From assembly GCA_905250025.1 (NCBI GenBank), contig CAJNOJ010000156.1, positions 183,263 to 247,262 on the forward strand: a DNA stretch of 64,000 nucleotides, in the 5' to 3' direction. Below, piece by piece: positions 1 through 11,238 of this stretch. The stretch is from Adineta ricciae (taxonomy: Eukaryota; Rotifera; Eurotatoria; Adinetida; Adinetidae). Position 1 is the first letter of the stretch. Each line of letters starts with the position of its first letter. The notes under the pieces are model-generated. The model worked only from the letters and a program-made list of their open reading frames with translations. It searched no databases and was not told where the DNA came from. Position numbers and translations under genes: made by a program.

Positions 1-426
1 TCGAGCGATTGTGCACAATTAGCAACATCTGGTTTCGACGCTGCTTATTCTTACTTTGCTGCCAATGGATTCACAGAAGCCTCGACTTCACAACGGTGGA
101 AATCGATTGTCGATATATGTAAGTCAATACCGTTTATTCCGAGTGTTGGACCAGGTTACATCGATACTAATATTCGACCATGGAATGGCGAAACAAGTCG
201 AGCGAGAAATAATGGCAATTATTACAAACAAATGTTCAAAGACGTGCCAGATGGCAAGGACCGAATTGTCTCAATCACATCGTTTAATGAATGGCATGAA
301 GGAACACAAATTGAGCCAGCGATTGAAAGAACGGATTTGAAAAGTATTACTTATGAGAAATATCATCAGGGTCCTTTTACTTATATACATTTGACACGCG
401 AGCTTATTTTTGCTTCTGATCGTTAG
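1..426 (+). CDS. MANEA: Glycoprotein endo-alpha-1,2-mannosidase (GH99), C-terminal part
   Basis: The frame is open from base 1 to a TAG at 424-426, so this is the last 141 residues of a gene whose 5' part lies outside the window. The family (GH99) cleaves glucosylated mannose from N-glycans in the Golgi, bypassing the ER glucosidases. The stretch SFNEWHEGTQIEPA is the conserved GH99 active-site segment carrying catalytic and binding acidic residues. The preceding part (PFIPSVGPGYIDT, NGETSRARNNGNYY) also follows the family pattern. The C-terminus ends soon after an LTRE helix, as in animal MANEA. No intron is needed in this piece. Function rests on family knowledge; the signal anchor expected at the N-terminus cannot be seen. 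Confidence 0.9.
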   Translation, partial: SSDCAQLATSGFDAAYSYFAANGFTEASTSQRWKSIVDICKSIPFIPSVGPGYIDTNIRPWNGETSRARNNGNYYKQMFKDVPDGKDRIVSITSFNEWHEGTQIEPAIERTDLKSITYEKYHQGPFTYIHLTRELIFASDR

Positions 427-2591
427 TTCTATATAAAGTATTTTTTTATACTATGAAATGTTTATTAAAATACTGTTGTTGATTTTGTCGATTTCGATTT
501 GGTGCTCTATTCATACCAAATATTTTTATATCTTTCGATTGTCCATCATTACCCATTTGTGGCTGTTTGTATCGTCATGAGTCAGTGAATATATATTGTG
601 ATTTGTAACTAAGAAACAAAATGATTATTAGAGATTATTCAATTGATTATATTGACAAAATTGTATAATGAAGTTCGAAACAATTCACGTTCCTCTCTTC
701 AGTTTCGGTAAGAAAAATCTGAAGCATTCGCTTTACATTGTTACTACATGATAAAAAATTTCTTTCAACACCATATGATAATCTCTCAATTGAGATCGAT
801 CATAACTTTCTCTGATGAGTAGCGATGATCTCTCAAACGAATACTTTGCGTGAGAACTATCATGAGTATGTCACGATATGTTAAAGTCAAAGTTTAAAAA
901 CAGCCACACCGTCGATTCACATGTTAAATGGTGAATTTTGAAGAAGAAGATCCGAGTGGCGAGTGATTATAGTCGAGTGAGTGTAAAACGACGACCACTA
1001 AATGAAAGATATTCTAGCCAAGGGAATGCTTGCTTCCTTGGTAATCGTTTCATGAAAGATGCGCATGGTATCTGTGCGTGTGTTTCCAAGAGAATATTTA
1101 GTTATCGAACGGATGGTCTGGGTGAAGAAGAATGCTCTAAAAGAAGTCGAACCAATCTAACGTCAAACGTTCAAGTGGAAGAGCAGTCTGGCGAAACTAC
1201 TTAAGAATATGATGGTAAAGGTTTGGTGTAGCAAATTGATTTTGAAATATAATTGATCACATAGGACTATAGTTGAAGGTAATTCGAAGAGATCGCAAAA
1301 ATGGAAGTACTATACGCCAACAATCTGTCATTGATTTCATTGAAATACGCACTGTGGTACTAAAGAACAAATGAAGTGAAACGACATGTTACAAATGTGT
1401 AAGAGTGTTGTCAATAGAGCAAAGATCACGATTAATAATCCATTTGAGGTGACCGATGTCATTTTTAATCGTCGAGTGTTGTACAAAGCATCACTGTGCA
1501 CTCGCCGTTCACTACTCAATATATACGGAACTGTGTAAACAAACAGTACTTGTTTTACTTCGTATTTGACAGCATCATGATCCAACTAAAATCAATAAAG
1601 ATCAGTCAGTTGAACGATTGTTTCAACAACTAAGTAGAGTAGGAAATGAAGATGATACAGTTGAATCATCATAGTTCTGATGTCGTTTTTAAACGTGGCA
1701 AGTTCAACCTTGTCTAAAGGTAAAACCAAACAGGGATTGCGCTAAAAGTACGTCGTAAATAAACTCGCTGAGAGTGATAGAGCCACTCGGCTCTCTGCTA
1801 TGTGAGATAACGATTGTACATGGCTATTGAGATTCCAAGAAACCCATGTTAATTTCAGTTCTGATGACGTGAAATAGACGAAAAGTTCATGTCAGAGTTC
1901 GTTTGGTAGATCTTCTCATCTGGTAGCAGTGATCTCGTCGACCTTCGTTCTTTGTAACCATATCAATGTATTATACATTTCAAAAAGAAAATTGGGCGCG
2001 TCGTTATGTATAAAGAGATTGTAATTCATTGATTCGTCCTGGCGCTGTAAATACTATATCACTGAGTAGGAACACATTTTCCTGAATTTCCCGTTATTCA
2101 TGAGTACGTTCCACTTTACAGATCGTTATTCTGGTTCAGATGTACGTGTTGAGCATTGCAAAAAAAGCATTTAGAGAGCGTGTATGAATATGCAGATGAG
2201 GAACACGGCTGCAAAATATCATCTGTAACAAGCAATGGTTGTTTCGCACGACTTTTCTTTTGCTCGGCATTTCAATCATTCATATTCAGTTGGAAATGCG
2301 TACAAATACAGAATTGTGTATATTAATAATAAAGAATAAATGGATGTGTTTAAAAATCGACACTTGTCTTTCATTTTGATTGAAATCATCCGTTTTTATT
2401 AATCCGTTCTCGTGTTTCTCTCACCTGAACTTCTTTTGGTGGCAGACTACATTCTATCTGTTGCTACGTGTAGCTCGCAGCTGCTCGACACTATGATCTA
2501 GATATTCGATCTTGCTACAGTCCTCCTATGAACAGCTCTTTCTGTCGGAATAAGAATCGATCTTCAATGATTATTTATTTCTAACTGAAAT

Positions 2592-2960
2592 TCAATTCTC
2601 TCGCCAGCAATGAATATCGAATGTGCAACCTTCACTTTCAACTTCAGTATTTTCATATTCTTTACCGTCAAACCATGAACAAAATGTCATAATCTGATGG
2701 TACATTTGCTTCCGATACGTGAACATAAGCAATGTATTCACGTAGAATTTCAATATGTAGGATGTCGAATCTACCACTTATTGGATACCAGCAAGAGAAT
2801 TCATCAACCACTCACCTACTGTACCAAACATGAAATGATTCTGATCATTTACCTGAATAATCAATTTCTTTGTCATTCCGAAAAAACCTACATGATTATT
2901 ACAAACACATATCAATAGTTTCAATAGTTGTTCGTGCTCCACGAGAAAGCTCTGAAACAT
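2592..2960 (-). pseudogene. Possible decayed receptor fragment
   Basis: On the minus strand one frame is open over 369 nt except for a single in-frame TAA at 2780-2778. The part after the stop reads like the last transmembrane helix and helix 8 of a peptide GPCR (YVNTLLMFTYRKQMYHQI), followed by an acidic tail. No upstream transmembrane segments could be assembled and there is no clear start. It may be a GPCR relic, a chance open frame, or an exon of an unrecognised gene. The assignment is weak. Confidence 0.2.
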
Positions 2961-3914
2961 AATGTTCTTGCCATAAACTGGTCAAGGTTATATGAAAAAT
3001 GAGTACGTGCCTAATACTTCTAAAAATAAGTTAAATTTTATCGTTTTTGAACTTTTCTTCAGATGAAATGATACGTTCATTTGCATATATACTCTTTCAA
3101 CTCATCACAAGAGAAAGTTTCTACGCATAAGTAACACATTGCCTTCGGTTGTTTGATACATTTATGAAAATATATCATTGATCACTCCAAAGATATCGAC
3201 TAGCATTTCATTGAGTATTTTTCTTTTTTTTTTGTTAAAGTATATGTTGATATAAATAACAGTGACTTGCATTTCATATGTATATATCTACTTATATAAA
3301 TGTATCTTATGTAAAGAATAACAAATCTTTTCGTCCTTACCTTCCAATCTGCATCAATTCAGCTTTACTGTATTATCATTCATTGAAAAGAAATTTCAAT
3401 AAGTAAGAAGGATGAGTGCGCGAGACGTACAACAGAACACTTGAATTAAGGCTGTGATGTTTTTCTTTCAAACGTTTTGTTACAATGACTCGAATGGAGA
3501 AAACTGCCATCCTTCTTTTGCGTGTATGTTTTTTTTGAAAATTATAAAATCAATCATCCTCCAGGGTAAATAGCAGAAGAAAAGACACATCAAAATAACA
3601 CTTCGTCTCTCTTTTTTTTTTTCAATGACATCCTCCCTATTCATTTCAGCATTCGTGTATGTGATAAGAACGACGTTAGGCAAGGTAGAGTAACGATTGA
3701 TTTAGTACAGAATTTAACGCGACAAGTAAGAGGAGACCTTGTTAAAAACGTGTGAAACCTATTTAGACGTAGGATGCACAATCTTTATCTTAATCCGAAA
3801 TATAAATGTCTGTTGAGGTAAGAAAAGTACATGTTACTTTTTGTACTTTGAAAATGACGATTTTCGCTTCTAAATCGATCATCACAAGTACGCACCTCGT
3901 TGTCTCATCGTCCG

Positions 3915-3933
3915 CTCTCTCTCTCTCTCTCTC
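3915..3933. repeat. (CT)n microsatellite
   Basis: Near-perfect CT dinucleotide run of about 19 bases in the non-coding region upstream of the RhoGAP gene. Confidence 0.85.
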
Positions 3934-4376
3934 AGATTTTATTTTCAGCAGTGATTAGTATAATACCTGTCACTGGTGGCATCGTCTCATTCAATCTAAG
4001 AGCGACGTTAATATGAATGTTTCTATGTAAGAAGCTTGTGTTCACAGCATGTCCAAGTCGACCTTAATTAACGTATATACCTATATGTGTGTCTTTGTTA
4101 TCGCCATCTATAGGCTTCGCCAGTTGTCAATAATCTTATCATTCATGGTTGGTTTATATAATGAGACAATAGACATCATGAAGACTGCGTCATGATTCGT
4201 TTCCATTCTATCTAATTAGTTTAACTTGTACATGTCTTTTTCTTTCTTCCATTCTAAACAAATGATACAAAAAATGTTCTTATTCATAGATATCAAAATG
4301 CAAGAAAAATATTTTTCTTTATTTAGATGTTTTTGTCTTCCATTGGCATCTTGATTAAACATCTTCTATTCTTCTA

Positions 4377-7300
4377 ATGAACGATCAAATCGATGATTCG
4401 ACGCCTCATGAGGATCGATTCAAAAAACAAAATCGAGGGTCGCAATCTTCACGCAAATCTCGTTCGATCAGCCGTTACTTTCTCGGAGCAAAACGTTCGA
4501 GTATTGACATTACAACGCAAGACATTGACATCACACGGTGCTTAACATCAGCTGGTATATTCGATAGTTACGAACTTTGGACAAATGTGACACTATTTCG
4601 TGATTATCGAACATGTCGACGTTTATTAATTTTAACCGACAGAAATCAACTAATCATTGGCAAATCTAATACGAAACAATCGCTATTCAAAACTAAACAT
4701 CAAATTGATTTGAATCGAGTATGGTTACATTCCAATGTTCAAGATAGTACTGTTTCGGAAATCACGTCGTTAACTTATTTTGATCATCAACGATCATTAA
4801 TCATTGGATGGCCGTTAGCTGAAAACTTTCTTGTCGAATTCGATACCAAAGATATACGAGATACTTGGCATGAACGCATTCAATCGTAAGTATATCAACT
4901 GTCATCTGATGTCTTCGAATATGTCGTAAAATTCTTTACATAATCGTTTAATAACATCATTTGGAGATTTATATATATCACTTTAAGGTAGAATCATCTT
5001 ATCTATATGCACTCGGAGTAACTCTGTCGAAGATTTTATTCGAATTTCTTTTGCCGATCGTATGTCAATAGTGATGATTAACAACTGACATGAGACATAT
5101 ATTACACTGAACAAATATTTCATTTCCACGGAATGTTTTGACGTCTGCTTATTTTAGAAATTTGGATAGTTGGTGGAAATTAAATAGTTCGAATACTGAA
5201 CGTGTACGCGTAGTCATCGATCAAAACCAAGAACTTGATCAAAATAATAACAATAGTACACCCTCATTCGTAATCGTAAGTGGAGTTAAACAAAATGGAG
5301 AAAATCATCTGATATTGTCTTCTGCAGCGTAAGGTGTTCTGTATCCGACCGCAAGACACTGTTCGAGATCTGATCAAAAAGTGTATTGACACCATCCATC
5401 TTCAAGTATGTTAAACAAAATCTGTTTGTTTCTTTTTACATATTGATTTCTTTGACAAAAAAAAAACATAGGACTCCTCAGTGGATAACTATATACTTTA
5501 CGTTCTGAATGATGTAAATCTCACATCAACAACAAATCATAATCTCAACCATGCAGTAAATTCATCTTTACAATCAAATCAAACACAATTAATACCGCTG
5601 ATTGGTACGTTTAGTTCGGCTATCACGTGTTTCGAAAAACGAAACTCAATGCGAGTTTTTTTTCGACGTATTTTGATACCAAATACGTTGACAGGAATCT
5701 ATAATATGCGTAGCTTCACTCTACAGATGCATATACATAATTCTCCTCTGTCCTTCTCCAATTTTTTCTTCTCGCTTCTTTATTTTTTACCCTTATGAGA
5801 AATATAAGAGTACACTTCAAATGTATATGCGTGTAACCAGTAGTTTTTGATTCACTTGAATATTCAACATCGTACAGATTAACACTGCTTGGAAGTATTC
5901 TTTGTCAGAACACGAGCATGATTAACGAACGAACGATCAAACTCGATCGATATTCTTCGAATCGTTTTTCCTTCTTACGTCCAGCAGCTATCCGTTCGAA
6001 AAGTCTCGAAAATGTTTCGAAATATAAGCACCGAAGAAAAGGTAAAAGCAATATTTGATACTATCAAGTTGTAAGAGCATTATTGACCTTGTTTGTATAT
6101 ATCAGACAAGAAGAAAAATGCAGAGGAGGAAGAAGAGGAGGAGAAGTAGTTAGACGCCTACATTGAAAATGTATTCTTGACATTTTTTTAAGAATTAGTC
6201 AAAACAAGAGAAAACGAAACGATGAATATCTTCCTATATATATATATATATATATTTATATGTACATCGATCATGGCGACGTAGCTATATTAAACACGTA
6301 CGGGAAATCAATGTCACAACGAGTTTGATCTTTCTCATTAGACAGTAAAGAGAATGGTGACATACATTCATTCATGTATCCTGTCTTTTCTTGATAAGAA
6401 AAGTGGCTTGAATTGATTGGTTCAGATGAAAGCACGAAAGAAGTCGATCATATACATACATCTTAGTTTTGAGTCGAATGTAAAAAGAACGAAAGAAAAG
6501 AAGAAGTCGTTCAACGAAAAGAAAGAAGTATGTTATTCATGTACATAGTTAAGACAAACATTGACGATGCGTATACGCCATGTATGAACTCCCAACTATT
6601 TTAAACATTCGAGGTAAAAGAGAAAGGAGGAGAGAGATAGAGAAAAATCTTCGGTAGAACAGAACAAACGAAGATGAATTCAAACGAAATAGATAGTAGA
6701 TAATGTTTCGTATGAGCAATAGTACATCACGATACAATTTGAATCGTTATTCATATAGTAATTCACCAACAGCTGCTTTTTTTTCCTAAGAACTATGTTC
6801 TATTCCTGTCAATTTAGGTCATGAGTATCCATATGCAATCAAAATGAAACACTTGAAAACGTCCAATAACACCTCATTCGATGGTGATGATCATTTATCT
6901 TTACAAAGTCATCATAATAGTTCAACAACCAGTTTGAATAACATTTCCATGCATTCGCATGATTTCGAATTACGTAAACGTGATACGGAGCATCAAAGTA
7001 AAAAACATCGATTCTTTCACAAGCGAAAAACGAAAGAAAACTATCCAAAACCGCCTATACAACAGACTACCGATGAGTACCATCCAGCATCGGTACCAAC
7101 AACATTGCGAAGAAAGTCAACGTATCAATTTTTTGGCCAAACGCTCGATGAGTTAGTCAAAAAGTCCCATAATCAATTACCGGCTATAATACAAGTAAAG
7201 ACATGCCATTTTCAGGAGGAGAAATGTTTATTATTTTGTCTTTTTTTTCTAGCAACTACTTGAAATACTGTATTTCAAAGGGCCAGAAACAACTGGAATC

Positions 7301-9986
7301 TTTCGTAAAGTTGCAAATACCCGATCAGTAAAGGAATGCATCGAGAAAATTGAACGACAAATTCCATTACAAACCGATGATTTACATCCAATCTTAGTTG
7401 CCGGTATATTCAAAGTAAGTTTTCTTTTTGAGAACATAAAAGAGATTGTATTGAACAAACGTCGGTATATCTCCATATATTTTTCTTTCCGTTAGGATTA
7501 GAGAAGGTAAGAACACTGCTCGCAAGAGAGAAAGAGTCGAATCCCCCCATTCCCGCATGATGTTTTGTGTGTAATTCTGTTTGATCATTGATATTTTAGC
7601 ATTTTTTACGAAATCTGCCCGATCCTGTATTCAATACAATCCAATATGATCATTGGAAGAAATGTCTTCGTTTACCATCTCTACAAGAAAAAGCTACATT
7701 CGCCAGAAGAAGGTAGAAAAAGTATACACGAAAGGAGAAGGAAACCAACTCATTGACATTCACTGTTTAGCATCATCGCTACACTTTCCGAATCAAATCA
7801 TCTACTATTAAAAGGTTTCATCTGCGTTCTATATCGTATCTCTCAAAATGCTGATACTAATGGAATGAATCCATTCAATTTGGGTTTGTGTGTGTCCAAT
7901 AGTCTATTCAAAACTGAATCAACTACAATCACATCGGGCAAACAAGAAGCTGATGTCATGTCCTCGATTGTCGAGTTTTTAATTCTAAATTGTTCATCGT
8001 TATTCGGTGCAGATGTTGTCACATGTGTTCCCGACAAGCACATCATCGTTCATCAAATACCAAATTTAAGTATGTCGATTCAGTTGAGAAAATAATCATG
8101 TTCACTTGAATTTCTGTTTGTAGCACGGCCAGCTGCTTCTTCAATCGAAAGTCTCGACGAAGTCGAATCCTCTCCACATTTACCTGTTGTCAACCGCTCG
8201 CGTGATTCAGGTTTGGCCACGTCTGATCAGCCATTCAATGATGATAGTTCAGAAATGAGTGAACATTTTCGACGTTTAACACCCGTATCTCCCCCTGATT
8301 GGATCCCATCGATAGCATGTGGCAATGGTACGGTTTTAACCAGTATTATTCTTCCAACAAGCACAGCATTATCCATCACACGATGTCGAAATATAAAGAA
8401 CGCATATAAACCATCGAAACGCTTTATGGAAAGAGAAAAACTAACAAATGATACGACGGATGATTCAGATCACGATGTTTTCAATGGTGATTCAAGTGTG
8501 CGCTCATCAACAACCACTGTTCATAATATGACAATCGGAAAAAGTAAACGAACAAAACCAATCTCACGACATTCATCTCTCGGCAGCAATGAACATCATA
8601 ATCAACAGCAACAACATCAGCAACAACAACCATTCGCGAAAGAATCCAAACGTTTAGCAACCAGTGATGTTAAACGCGCGTCGTCTTTGAAACAATTTCA
8701 TCATTTATCCGATGATGGAGATGATGATGACTATGAACAAAATAGAACTCTACAAGCGAACAATCAGATGAAAAAGAAAGTATCGGCATTAGTCAAGAAA
8801 CATGAACAAACTTTACCTTCGACAGCAGCAGTCAGTAGTAAAAATTTTATCAATGAACGACGACCAAGATTAGTTAAAACAAAAGCTAAAACGAATGGTG
8901 ATGATGATGATGATGAACCCGAATCAATGACTACAAGGTAAATATATCCTCAAACTTATTATGATTAGTATTAACTCATTTCTCTAATTATTGACTATTG
9001 AAATGAATGGATGTTGTAGAGCGAGTGAATGAGGTGAATAATCTATGAAATTTTTTATGTTTGCAGATTGTAAATAGTTTCAGTACTAAAAGCAGATACG
9101 GTAGGTAAGGGATGGTTGCTCAGACAAACAATCTCTAACGACTGCTGAATTAAGACAAAAATGCATAATATTTCCATAGATTATCATGATCATTGTCTAT
9201 CGATTGTCTTCTTGTTTTAGAACAACACCTCTTGAGCAACAAGATTTAGATTTAACAAGTGAACCATTAAGTACAATAAATCAACGTTTGATCAATTCTT
9301 CAGCAATACGCTCAGCGTCATTTTCATTAGCTGCACTCAATAAAAATTTCGATTCACCTTCAACTACTCAATCATTTCAACCACCTGTTTTTATGAATCA
9401 TTCATCTTACCAAAGACAACCACCACCCATCATCGCTGATAGTCGTTTGCGGTCAAATGGCCCATTAATTGCGACAACAAATCAAATTTATATAACGACT
9501 CGAGATGAACATCCCAGTCAAACAAATTCCATTGCACAAATCAAAAATGAACGTGACCGAACCTTTGTTCATCATTCCGATTTACGTCCATTTAAACTCG
9601 GAACAGCTATTCAAATGAAACCAGTCGATGATGTCTTGTTATCATCAGCTAATGGACGTTGTCGTCCATGTCATCGACAGAATGCAGTTCGATATAAAAC
9701 AAATGAACAAGAACCACAAACCGATCGTCCATCACGTTCATCAATTCCAGTTTCCATGCATCATAATCGAATATATTCAAGTGAAAATGCTTCGACAACT
9801 ATTCCACGTTATCAATCAATGGAAAGACGTGTTTCGGCAGGTCAACAGCCAGTGAAAGCTTTTTCATTTGAGACAAATCCAGAACTTCGACCAAGTGATA
9901 TATCTTGGTCCGTTCGCGAAAAAGCGAAAATGTTCGAACATACGAATCCGAAAAAGTTTTCTACAGGTCGTGAAAATTATGTGTGA
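4377..9986 (+). CDS. ARHGAP20: Rho GTPase-activating protein, ARHGAP20-like (PH-RA-RhoGAP)
   Basis: Exons 4377-4885, 5158-5275, 5328-5405, 5472-5604, 6818-7194, 7253-7414, 7600-7712, 7771-8069, 8124-8937 and 9221-9986 join without a frame break into 1122 residues; human ARHGAP20 is about 1190. The family stimulates GTP hydrolysis on Rho GTPases and is regulated by Rap/Ras binding. Order seen: a PH-like domain (about 55-180, with LILTDRNQLIIG and WHERIQ), a Ras-associating domain (about 205-300, VFCIRPQDTVRDLI then PLIGHEYPYAIKM), and a RhoGAP domain (about 384-600, starting FFGQTLDEL). The arginine finger is R in TTGIFRKV, near residue 423. The long C-terminal half is low complexity, with Gln/His runs at about 8595-8630, Asp runs encoded by GAT repeats, and an LRPSDISWSVREKAKMFE motif near the end. 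The intron at 5605-6817 is unusually long and holds a possible alternative first exon. Confidence 0.9.
5918..6041 (+). CDS. Possible alternative first exon of the RhoGAP gene
   Basis: Inside the 1.2-kb intron 5605-6817 an ATG at 5918 opens 41 codons rich in Ser, Arg and Lys. They end with one leftover G before GTAAAA at 6042. That phase joins exactly to the exon at 6818, giving Gly-His-Glu-Tyr-Pro as in the main form. If instead the segment were included after the upstream exon through the AG at 5876-5877, a TAA would follow at once. It would therefore be either an alternative start that lacks the PH domain and part of RA, or a poison exon. No transcript evidence is available here. Confidence 0.4.
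6235..6260. repeat. (AT)n microsatellite
   Basis: Run of alternating A and T in the large RhoGAP intron; no function is implied. Confidence 0.8.
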
Positions 9987-10646
9987 TTTCTCTTTCTCTC
10001 TCTCTCTACATATATATTTGTGAATTTGTTTTGACAACCGGTGATGTGTGATACATTCGAGTTTTCTCTCATGAATATGTCAAATTCTCCTTGGTTCGCT
10101 TCTTCCTAATCTCATGCTCAGGTGTTCGAGTTTAGCAGCAATCATCTATGTTGTATATATTCTCTAGTTACTTGTTGTGAGCTTTTATAATTTTCTTTCA
10201 TATTTCTTCAATCATAGCACAAAACATTCTCGTTTTCTTCTTCTTTCTTTCTTGTTAATTCAACATGAAATTCGTACATACTTATCAATTCTTATTTTTT
10301 GTTTCCTTTTCTCTTCTTGTTCGACTTAATTGTAACCAAAAAAGAATCACAGAACGCACAACCATTTCATGTTGCTTTTTTCCTTATGAAAATCAAAGCA
10401 GAACGCCAAGAAACGTCCATTTTTTTTTATTGTTTATGTGCATATATATAATAGCAGGGAAATTGAACATTGTTGTTTGTAGATATGACCACCATTAAAC
10501 CACAGACATACTTTGAAATGAGATGAACAGCAAGATATTGCTAACTGTATCAGCTGTTAATTACTTGTACTTTTGCGAAATTCCAATCGGCTGCTTTGTA
10601 ATGAAGACGATTAATGCGCTTTTTTTTGCTCTTGTTTCTTCGAATT
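9987..10646. other. Intergenic region, RhoGAP to VPS37
   Basis: T-rich spacer with CT-rich runs directly after the RhoGAP stop. The short open frame at 10265-10498 has no recognisable domain and biased composition. I see nothing else. Confidence 0.6.
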
Positions 10647-11201
10647 ATGTTTTATCAACCACCACAAGCTTTATCGATATTAGATCAAGCATATCATGAA
10701 GCTTGGTCACAAGTTCAACGCATGCCGCTTGAGTATTTGGAAAAACTTGACGTTAATTCAGCTGAATTGTCTAGCTTTATCGAAACATTACTACCAATTC
10801 GAGTATTACAAAAAAAGCGGCACGAACTTATCGAACAGAATCGCCATTTAGCAATGAATAACTTACGAAGAGAATTGGAGTTGATATCGACGCGTGAGAA
10901 ACTATCAAATAGTTTCGTTCAATTGCAATCATTACGTGAAGCATATTTGAAATCTTGCTCAAGCGAACGAGAGCAGATTTCTTCGCCAACATTGGTTCTA
11001 GTTCAACTTCAATCCATTGTTCACTCGTACGAACATTCCGATGATGAGCTGATCGATATGTTTCTACATACTCGTCATAATGATTATGAAATCGAGGTGT
11101 TTGTGAAAAATTTTCTCGAGAATCGAAAGAAAACAATCGAACTTCGTTGCAAAACCGAGAAATTTTTTGATTTGTATGAACGTGAAAGACGAAAGAAATG
11201 A
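10647..11201 (+). CDS. VPS37: ESCRT-I subunit VPS37 (Mod(r) domain)
   Basis: Single-exon gene of 184 residues. The ATG at 10647 is chosen over an in-frame ATG at 10614, because the extra residues are a chance hydrophobic run from a T-tract. The Mod(r) domain fills most of the protein: an acidic N-terminal helix, then the basic heptad region around LLPIRVLQKKRHELIEQNRHLA, then leucine-rich coiled coil. It is followed by a C-terminal helix with IEVFVKNFLENRK and YERERRKK, as in VPS37A-C. VPS37 is the rod subunit of ESCRT-I (with TSG101, VPS28 and MVB12) and sorts ubiquitinated cargo into multivesicular bodies. The TGA at 11199-11201 is only 37 nt from the next ATG on the same strand, with a 3' splice-site-like sequence between and no AATAAA, which suggests co-transcription with VPS11. 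Confidence 0.85.
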   Translation: MFYQPPQALSILDQAYHEAWSQVQRMPLEYLEKLDVNSAELSSFIETLLPIRVLQKKRHELIEQNRHLAMNNLRRELELISTREKLSNSFVQLQSLREAYLKSCSSEREQISSPTLVLVQLQSIVHSYEHSDDELIDMFLHTRHNDYEIEVFVKNFLENRKKTIELRCKTEKFFDLYERERRKK

Positions 11202-11238
11202 ACGAGTTTTTTTTCTGCTTTCAGATCTATTCTTTTTT
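11202..11238 (+). promoter_or_regulatory. Intercistronic spacer with candidate trans-splice acceptor
   Basis: The 37-nt gap between the VPS37 stop and the VPS11 ATG contains a T-rich tract ending in TTTCAG at 11224. This is a strong 3' splice site with no GT donor available in the gap. It would be the expected place for spliced-leader addition if the two genes are transcribed as one unit, or an acceptor for a 5'UTR intron starting inside or upstream of VPS37. Confidence 0.45.

Larger units (their letters stand above)
430..4376. other. Long stretch without a convincing gene
   Basis: About 3.9 kb between the MANEA end and the RhoGAP start. Open frames are all under 90 codons and show no family signature. 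It holds a (CT)n tract at about 3915-3933 and a possible decayed minus-strand gene at 2592-2960, listed separately. The last few hundred bases may contain promoter and 5'UTR of the RhoGAP gene, but I see no motif that fixes this. Confidence 0.6.

Noticed and set aside
938-1585. Short open frames near the left end (938-1204 plus, 1337-1585 minus)
   Set aside because: No domain, no splice-supported extension and no composition difference from the surrounding non-coding DNA.
3915-3933. CRISPR-like or regulatory meaning of simple repeats
   Set aside because: Plain dinucleotide microsatellite without spaced direct repeats.
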